Origin: Acidobacteria bacterium Ga0077553
Lineage (GTDB): Bacteria > Acidobacteriota > Terriglobia > Bryobacterales > Bryobacteraceae
Reading direction: 5' to 3'
Assembly: GCA_001464575.1 (NCBI GenBank)
Contig: LNFE01000278.1
Coordinates: 1 to 34,547, forward strand
Length of the DNA stretch: 34,547 nt
This document shows positions 30,036 through 34,547 of the stretch, piece after piece. Numbering within the stretch: the stretch's first letter is position 1; every line of letters starts with the position of its first letter. Position numbers and translations under genes: made by a program. The notes under the pieces were generated by a model. It ran no database searches and was not told the origin of the DNA. It saw only the letters and a list, made by a program, of their open reading frames with translations.

Positions 30036-31187
30036 CTATTCCCAACCAGCTAGGCTGGCCAGGTCCTTCTCTGATTGGTCGAAGAATCCTTCTGGCCACT
30101 CACTGATGTTGCCGTCTTTATCGACAGACAACTTGATGACTTGAGCTTCCGGCCGCGCGGTAAAGAAGTAAATCGCAACGTCCGTTGGCTCAATGATCCG
30201 ATCTCGTAGAGCCCGGCGGACTCCGTTCAGCAGATGATCGGAATGGGTTTCTACGATAGTTTGTACGCCCGCCGAAGCCATCTGAGCCAGGAAACTGCCA
30301 ATGCGCGACTGGCCCCGAGGATGAAGATGGGCTTCGGGCGAATCGAGTATAAAGGTTCTATCGGCTTGGGCGCCTAGCCCAGCCAATAAAATTGGAAACG
30401 CGTATGAGATGCCATAACCTATATTCGCCGGACGGCTCCAATCGTTGGTTCGACCAGACCGAAGTTCCAACCGCATGAGCCCTGTCTTCGGAAAGGGGAC
30501 GACATTCACTTCTGCACCCGGAAACAGATCGGATAGCCAAGCGTTCACTTGCTGACGTAACGTCGATGCCTGACCTCGTCGTTCACAGCAACGCTGGGCA
30601 TCCACTTCGCTGTCGCCTTCCTCATGCAGCCACCACGACGCGAACTGGCCGATGTGTCCAACATCACCACGGGCTATGTTCATGTCAACAGGTACGGGAT
30701 AGACTTCAGTGTCAACCTGCCTAGCTGCACTGAGGAAGATTAGGTCGTGAACTCGCGCCAACAGAGCCGAGACTGCTTGGTCTAAGCCGACTGGGCGCAG
30801 TCCATCAAGCTCCCTTGGCGCGAACTCCCTCGCTTGCTCGCTATTTGCCCAATTTGCAGCGGTAGTGTTGAGCACTCGGCGATTCGTCTCGCTTACGGCG
30901 AACCTCCATCCGAGGGCAAGATCGCCGCTAGCAATCCCTAATTCCATTTGCGTACCGCCGCCATTAATCACATCAGCTGGCGACCCTAGGGCAACGAGGG
31001 AACCGTTAAGGGTAAGTGTACTGCGTCCGTGAACAGCTCGCCGGAGAGTTTGTGCGAGAAGCAGAAGAGTTTGAATTGCGGTTGATTTACCTGCAGCATT
31101 GAACCCGGTAAGAAGAGTTAGGGGTTTTAGCTCCAGGTCTAACGACTCAAAACACTTGAAATTGCGGAGACGTATGGTATCGATCAT
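30036..31187 (-). CDS. AAA (ABC-like) ATPase with C-terminal DUF3696
   Basis: A 383-residue ATPase of the AAA15/SMC-like class. Walker A is GFNAAGKST (28-36), a signature-like stretch is NIGYGISYAFPILLAGL, Walker B is TFILDSPEAHLHP (Asp282, Glu285) and the switch His is in VETHSDHLLNG (His315). The C-terminus, NISEWPEGFFDQSEKDL, is the DUF3696 hallmark. There is no TOPRIM nuclease domain after the ATPase, which separates it from OLD and GajA nucleases. Its start overlaps the end of the DUF262 gene by four bases (ATGA). ATPases of this type usually drive or gate a partner nuclease; here the DUF262 protein and the WHGKI protein are the candidates. Confidence 0.9.
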   Translation of the reverse strand: MIDTIRLRNFKCFESLDLELKPLTLLTGFNAAGKSTAIQTLLLLAQTLRRAVHGRSTLTLNGSLVALGSPADVINGGGTQMELGIASGDLALGWRFAVSETNRRVLNTTAANWANSEQAREFAPRELDGLRPVGLDQAVSALLARVHDLIFLSAARQVDTEVYPVPVDMNIARGDVGHIGQFASWWLHEEGDSEVDAQRCCERRGQASTLRQQVNAWLSDLFPGAEVNVVPFPKTGLMRLELRSGRTNDWSRPANIGYGISYAFPILLAGLGAQADRTFILDSPEAHLHPRGQSRIGSFLAQMASAGVQTIVETHSDHLLNGVRRALRDRIIEPTDVAIYFFTARPEAQVIKLSVDKDGNISEWPEGFFDQSEKDLASLAGWE

Positions 31188-32503
31188 GAAAGCCCGTTGG
31201 TAATACGCAACTCGAATTCGCGAAATCTCTTCTGGACTTGCTTTCTGCTGTTCGTGGAGTAAGTGATCGCATGTACAAAATCTGGTTCCTCAACCAAGCC
31301 TCGAATGATCCGGCGAAGTGTATGTTGGTGCTCTATTACGATTTGTGGCGAAAATGGTGCTAGGACCACGGAGCAAACGTCGAGCAATGCGATGTTCAGG
31401 ACAGAACGAGCCCCGTCTTCTGGCCCTGCCAGAGACTTTCGAAAAGCATGGCGTCCAAACAAAAAGTAGTTGTGTGCCATCCCTTGGCTGAATCGGAGCG
31501 CCAAGGCCGCAAGGTCGGGCTCGGACATTTTGTTCATGCATCCTAAAGCTTCGGCAAGAAAACCATCCATGTCGCCAGAGTTGTATCGCTTCCATCCAAG
31601 GAGTGTAAAGGCACAAAACCTGTTGATTACTTCGCGGTCCCGCATTTTGTCGGAGTCAAGAGAATTACCCGTGGCTCGTTGAAAGCCTTCGCTGGTCGCC
31701 GCAGTTTTCAGCCATCTCGTCGCCGCACCGTTATAGAGACAATTTCGCATCTGCTGCCGGGTAAGGGGCTCGCCGCTGTTGACACGCTCGAAGATATCCA
31801 GTTTCGCTCTCTCCGGAGCAGCTGCTTCGAGAATGTAGAGCGTTAACTGGGTATCTTCCACACGCTCTTGCAATTTGAGATCCAGATCCTCAAAGCGTTT
31901 GCCCTCAAGTGGATGGTGCCTCTCATCTTGCAGTTTATCGAATGTCAATTTGAATTCGTTGCCAATGAATCGTTTGAACGTCGTTAAACGCTGAAGCCCG
32001 TCAACGACAATAATCCTGCCATCAGTTGCTTCAGCTACATACAAAACGGGAAGCGGAATCCGCATTAGACAAGACTCGATGAGACGCGACTGCTTATCAA
32101 CAGGCCAGACAAAGTCTCTCTGAAATTCCGGATTAAGATCGTATCGATTGTTTCTAATTCGTCGGACAATGTCCCCGACAGTCCGTTGGTCTGTCCGCAC
32201 AAACACTGCGTCGAGTGGATATTCTCCGCCCCATCCGACGTCTGATGTCTCGTCTTCCCCCTCAATCCCTAAAGGTGCGTGAGCTGCTGCTTCCCGTTCC
32301 GCCAGTCCGCCATCCAATACCTCACGAATTATCTCCAGTTGCACATCATCAGGCCGAGCTTTCCCACGCTCCCAAAGAGAAATCGTGGCTTGCGATACGC
32401 CTACGAGCCGAGCAAGTTCTGACTGGCTCAAATTGCGTTTGCTCCGCATCTTCAGCAGCCAGTCATCGATGTCAGATTTGGGCGAATTGAGGGGATCCAT
32501 CAT
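31184..32503 (-). CDS. HTH (XRE) - DUF262 ParB-like protein
   Basis: A 439-residue protein with an N-terminal XRE helix-turn-helix (about 19-62; NLSQSELARLVGVSQATISLWERG) and a DUF262 domain. DUF262 motifs are NPEFQRDFVWP (124-134), VVDGLQRLTT (166-175, the DGxQR nuclease-like motif) and FERVNSGEPLTRQQMRN. The C-terminal half is helical and lacks the DUF1524 HNH (HxxP) found in GmrSD-type enzymes. The frame begins at TTG 32521; I prefer ATG 32503 or 32500. The HTH suggests it binds DNA or its own promoter. Operon: 18 bp after the PIN toxin gene, and four-base overlap with the AAA gene. Confidence 0.88.
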   Translation of the reverse strand: MMDPLNSPKSDIDDWLLKMRSKRNLSQSELARLVGVSQATISLWERGKARPDDVQLEIIREVLDGGLAEREAAAHAPLGIEGEDETSDVGWGGEYPLDAVFVRTDQRTVGDIVRRIRNNRYDLNPEFQRDFVWPVDKQSRLIESCLMRIPLPVLYVAEATDGRIIVVDGLQRLTTFKRFIGNEFKLTFDKLQDERHHPLEGKRFEDLDLKLQERVEDTQLTLYILEAAAPERAKLDIFERVNSGEPLTRQQMRNCLYNGAATRWLKTAATSEGFQRATGNSLDSDKMRDREVINRFCAFTLLGWKRYNSGDMDGFLAEALGCMNKMSEPDLAALALRFSQGMAHNYFLFGRHAFRKSLAGPEDGARSVLNIALLDVCSVVLAPFSPQIVIEHQHTLRRIIRGLVEEPDFVHAITYSTNSRKQVQKRFREFELRITNGLS

Positions 32504-32521
32504 TTGTTTCGTCTTCCTCAA

Positions 32522-32971
32522 TTATGCCTGAAGGAATGATGGCGGGCATGTATCGAGGGTCTCTCGCCGCTGGCATATTTCCATGGTCGACCGGAATGTG
32601 GACGCATGGAACTTCAGGAGATGCCATCTTGAGATGCCGTCCCGGGCAACAATCGGAACCCTTTCGGCCAGCGCAATCGATATCAGTGAGCGGTCGAAGG
32701 GATCGTGGTGATGAGCCGGCAGGCCGAACAGCCCCAAGGAGGGCTCGGTGCTTATTTGCGACACCGTCAGGTTCAGGTCGAAGACCAAGGTTTCAATATG
32801 CTTCCGGGTGAACGGTGTCAGCCCTCTGTTGGATTTGATGGCAATTTCGATAAATGAAATGGGGCTAACGAGGCGCACGGTGTCGGGATCTTCGAGCAAA
32901 AGCTGAACCGTCGGGGTGAACCCTAAATCCAAGACTCCCCCCGCCAGATAGAGCGCGGTGGTGTCCAGCAA
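32522..32971 (-). CDS. vapC: PIN-domain VapC-type toxin
   Basis: A 149-residue PIN protein with the active-site set Asp3 (LLDTTALYLAGG), Glu42 (SFIEIAIK), Asp90/Asp93 (HHHDPFDRSLIS) and Asp111 (ARDG). The only in-frame start near the expected position is TTG 32971; relatives usually begin a few residues upstream (M-x-LRVLLD), where this gene has GTT rather than ATG or GTG. It lies just after a Phd-type antitoxin remnant with two in-frame stops and 18 bp before the HTH-DUF262 gene, so it sits at the head of the cassette operon. If translated, it would be a toxin without its own antitoxin. Confidence 0.82.
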   Translation of the reverse strand: MLDTTALYLAGGVLDLGFTPTVQLLLEDPDTVRLVSPISFIEIAIKSNRGLTPFTRKHIETLVFDLNLTVSQISTEPSLGLFGLPAHHHDPFDRSLISIALAERVPIVARDGISRWHLLKFHASTFRSTMEICQRRETLDTCPPSFLQA

Positions 32972-32981
32972 AACCCGTAAC

Positions 32982-33230
32982 TCAGTAACGCCCCTCGAGA
33001 ATCGCCTCAGATTCTTCCGTCGTCATTGGGTGCGCGGCTTCAGAAAAGTGCTCCGGGGTCATTGGAGCCAATCGCTTCAACGTCCCAAACTTAGGCGCCC
33101 TTCTCGAGGATGGCTGCACCAATTCGGCGATCACTCGTCCGTGCCTCCGAATTGAGACCCGTTCGCCTTGCTCAACCGCTGCCAGAAGCTAAGTGAGCTT
33201 GTTCTTCGCCTAGGTAACGCTCACGTTCAT
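32982..33230 (-). pseudogene. Phd/YefM-type antitoxin with two in-frame TAG codons
   Basis: Read from ATG 33230, the frame gives MNVSVT-stop-AKNKLT-stop-LLAAVEQGERVSIRRHGRVIAELV and continues open to TGA at 32982 (82 codons). Typical relatives read SVTEAKNKLTELLAAVEQGE, so both TAG codons (33212-33210 and 33191-33189) stand exactly where Glu is expected. The rest (LAPMTPEHFSEAA, then MTTEESEAILEGRY) is a normal antitoxin tail. Two single G-to-T changes explain this. Downstream re-initiation is possible at ATG codons in the tail, but the DNA-binding N-terminus would be missing. Confidence 0.75.
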
Positions 33231-33727
33231 ATTTCGATTCCAGCTAGGCGCAGGCATCGGCAGGCGCCGTTTTCCGGGCGGAGCAGGGCCATCTTGCGTC
33301 AAATGCGGTCATCCCGCATCGTCCCGCGGGGTCCTGTTCTTGGAACGCGGCATCGTACCGTAAGGAGCGGTGGCAATCGGAAAGTCGCATCATTCACGAA
33401 AAGCACTCAAGGTCCAGTAGTGTCTCGCGCGAGGCGAGTCGAAGCCGCTAGGGTACTTGCTCTGCCCGCCGAAACACTCATTCCGCACCCCCTGCGGCGG
33501 CTGCCAAACAAACGCAGTTTTTCGACCAACCACTTCGAACTTCGTCAACCCTCTCACCGGCCTGCAAGCGGCACCTGTTGCTGTTCGCGGGAATTGGTGT
33601 TCTTGTATCCTCAAATGCCGAGCGGCGCGAGAGCAGGGCAGAACCAGTTTGCGAATTCCTAATCAGAGCGGCCTGTTCTCTGAGGAGACGATTGAGAGCG
33701 AACTCTACCCGATCGCCTTTTCTCGGT
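33231..33727. other. Intergenic region without recognised gene
   Basis: About 500 bp upstream of the antitoxin remnant on the minus strand. It should contain the promoter for the toxin/DUF262/AAA operon near its left end. No protein-like reading frame or RNA gene can be supported. Confidence 0.4.
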
Positions 33728-34309
33728 CTACGGCCACGGAGGTGAAGGGATCGGCAACTTCGTCCCAAGTTGCCAAAGCATGTGGACCGTCTTCAGGTAG
33801 AGTGAAACCTTCTTGTCGTCATCGCCAATAATGGGGTTGGCCGTCTGCTCGAGCTCAGCAATCGAAGAGAGCCAAGAATCGCCATCAAGGTGACTTGTAA
33901 TGTCATTCAATTGACGAGCCAAAGGCTCCGGGCATTGCAGGGAAGTGCCGGAGATGGCAGTGAAACCACCTTTCCGTTCACCAAACATCAGGAAGTTGGA
34001 GAGGAGCCCAGCGAAGTAAACCTTCTCGATGGCTTTCATGACGCGCTCGTCATGATCCTCGTCCCAAATAACCGCGAAGTCATGGAAGCGGGCTTGGCTC
34101 AGTCCTTCGGCGCCAACGAATACGATGGCACGGAAAACTGAGTAATGAGTACCTCGACCCAGCAAACCGGTCGGGGTGCTCTCATCGTGGAGAGTCTGAA
34201 AAAACTCGCTATATTTGCGCAAGATATGCTCCTTTTCTGGGAGGCTCGGCTGCGATTTCGTCGCTGCAAAGACGGTCATCCTTGCGCCGATGCTACCGTA
34301 TACAAACAT
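33728..34309 (-). CDS. Hypothetical protein
   Basis: A 193-residue protein without signal peptide or membrane helix. The middle, YSVFRAIVFVGAEG followed by HDFAVIWDEDHDERVMKAIEKVYFAGL and FGERKGGFTAI, has a regular alternation of strands and helices and reads like a real folded protein. I do not recognise the family. The start may be ATG 34309 or ATG 34279 (MTVFAATKSQPSLPEKE); neither has a clear ribosome-binding site. It is on the same strand as the operon at 29070-33230 but 500 bp upstream, so it is probably separate. Confidence 0.6.
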   Translation of the reverse strand: MFVYGSIGARMTVFAATKSQPSLPEKEHILRKYSEFFQTLHDESTPTGLLGRGTHYSVFRAIVFVGAEGLSQARFHDFAVIWDEDHDERVMKAIEKVYFAGLLSNFLMFGERKGGFTAISGTSLQCPEPLARQLNDITSHLDGDSWLSSIAELEQTANPIIGDDDKKVSLYLKTVHMLWQLGTKLPIPSPPWP

Positions 34310-34501
34310 ATCACGAGGTACTGTTCCAAAGCGCTAAAACGTGCGCGCTAACCTGAGCCCGTGCCGCTTCGCAATACCGCTTGTCTTGCTAGCTAGTAAA
34401 GAAGTAGTTCCGCTGGGGCCATCTTGGGGAAGGACATCGTCGCGTGGATTAGGTAGAAACTCACGACTTTAGACCACCACGAACCCCGGGGACAAAGGCC
34501 T

Positions 34502-34544
34502 ACTCCTCGACCGCCCGGCCAGTTCAATGGCCCGATCGAGGAGT
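34502..34544. repeat. Inverted repeat at the right window edge
   Basis: ACTCCTCGA (34502-34510) and TCGAGGAGT (34536-34544) are perfectly complementary around 25 bases. A minus-strand frame entering from the edge (LLDRAIELAG, stop at 34469) may be the end of a gene outside the window. The repeat could be coding sequence by chance. Confidence 0.25.
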
Positions 34545-34547
34545 GGC

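Noticed and set aside
30036..31187. Gabija GajA or OLD nuclease
   Set aside because: The ATPase ends in DUF3696 and has no TOPRIM domain; no UvrD-like GajB neighbour.
31184..32503. Complete GmrSD-type restriction enzyme
   Set aside because: No DUF1524 HNH region (HxxP) after DUF262, in this gene or its neighbours.
33189..33212. TAG reassigned to Glu as a genetic-code change
   Set aside because: Other intact genes here end in TAG (transposase, DUF2339, HUMPS protein), so TAG is a normal stop; two point mutations are simpler.
33390..33500. tRNA-like or tmRNA-like sequence on the minus strand
   Set aside because: A GGCTTCGACTC T-loop-like string is present, but I could not build acceptor and anticodon stems.
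1..34547. CRISPR array or prophage
   Set aside because: No regularly spaced identical repeats, cas genes, integrase or phage structural genes were seen.

Overview
The window looks like a chromosomal segment of an Acidobacteriota bacterium, most likely of the Solibacter/Bryobacter group. I base this on the TonB-dependent receptor with an N-terminal carboxypeptidase-like domain, a lipoprotein family I know mainly from that group, a beta-propeller phytase, a GC-rich sequence and a heavy load of toxin-antitoxin and decayed genes. This placement is inference; there is no rRNA or tRNA gene in the window to test it.

Layout. 1-2121: a truncated beta-barrel-like protein and a multi-pass membrane protein. 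2167-3474: a secreted acetylxylan-esterase-type hydrolase. 3476-4775 (minus): a small conserved protein coupled to a GlxA/AraC regulator. 4785-7658: cytochrome P460, a leucine-rich-repeat protein and a dihaem cytochrome c lipoprotein, tightly spaced. 7843-11871: a Kai-type operon (kaiC, two kaiB genes, a PAS sensor kinase). 11872-12970: about 1.1 kb with no recognisable gene. 12971-13921: an orotidine-decarboxylase-superfamily protein carrying a Tat signal. 13932-17830 (minus): a TonB-dependent receptor coupled to a phytase. 17979-18977: a lipoprotein. 18978-20969: decayed genes around an intact VapBC pair. 20970-21493 (minus): a MazEF-like pair. 21931-25129: a DUF2339-DUF3999 pair. 25160-26565: an IS256-family element. 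26670-28185: an ECF sigma factor with a membrane-anchored partner. 28277-28793 (minus): a DUF433 antitoxin with a broken DUF5615 toxin. 29070-33230 (minus): a compact operon of a broken antitoxin, a PIN toxin, an HTH-DUF262 protein, an AAA ATPase with DUF3696, and an unrecognised protein with a WHGKI motif. 33728-34309 (minus): one more unknown protein.

Two systems stand out. First, the HTH-DUF262 / AAA-DUF3696 / WHGKI cassette (29070-32503) has the architecture expected of a defence or DNA-surveillance system. It is not one of the standard named systems: it has neither a GmrSD-type HNH domain nor a Gabija-type TOPRIM domain. Second, the Kai operon shows three independent-looking lesions. KaiC lacks the stretch that should carry the second Walker B motif, the sensor kinase is split by a frameshift, and its phospho-acceptor His is a Gln. 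It is therefore either decaying or has become a non-phosphorelay variant.

A recurring theme is small deletions and point lesions in accessory genes (KaiC, sensor kinase, ArsR, TilS fragment, lipoprotein copy, DUF5615 toxin, Phd-type antitoxin) next to intact housekeeping-type operons. Family-based statements rest on remembered consensus sequences; no search was run.
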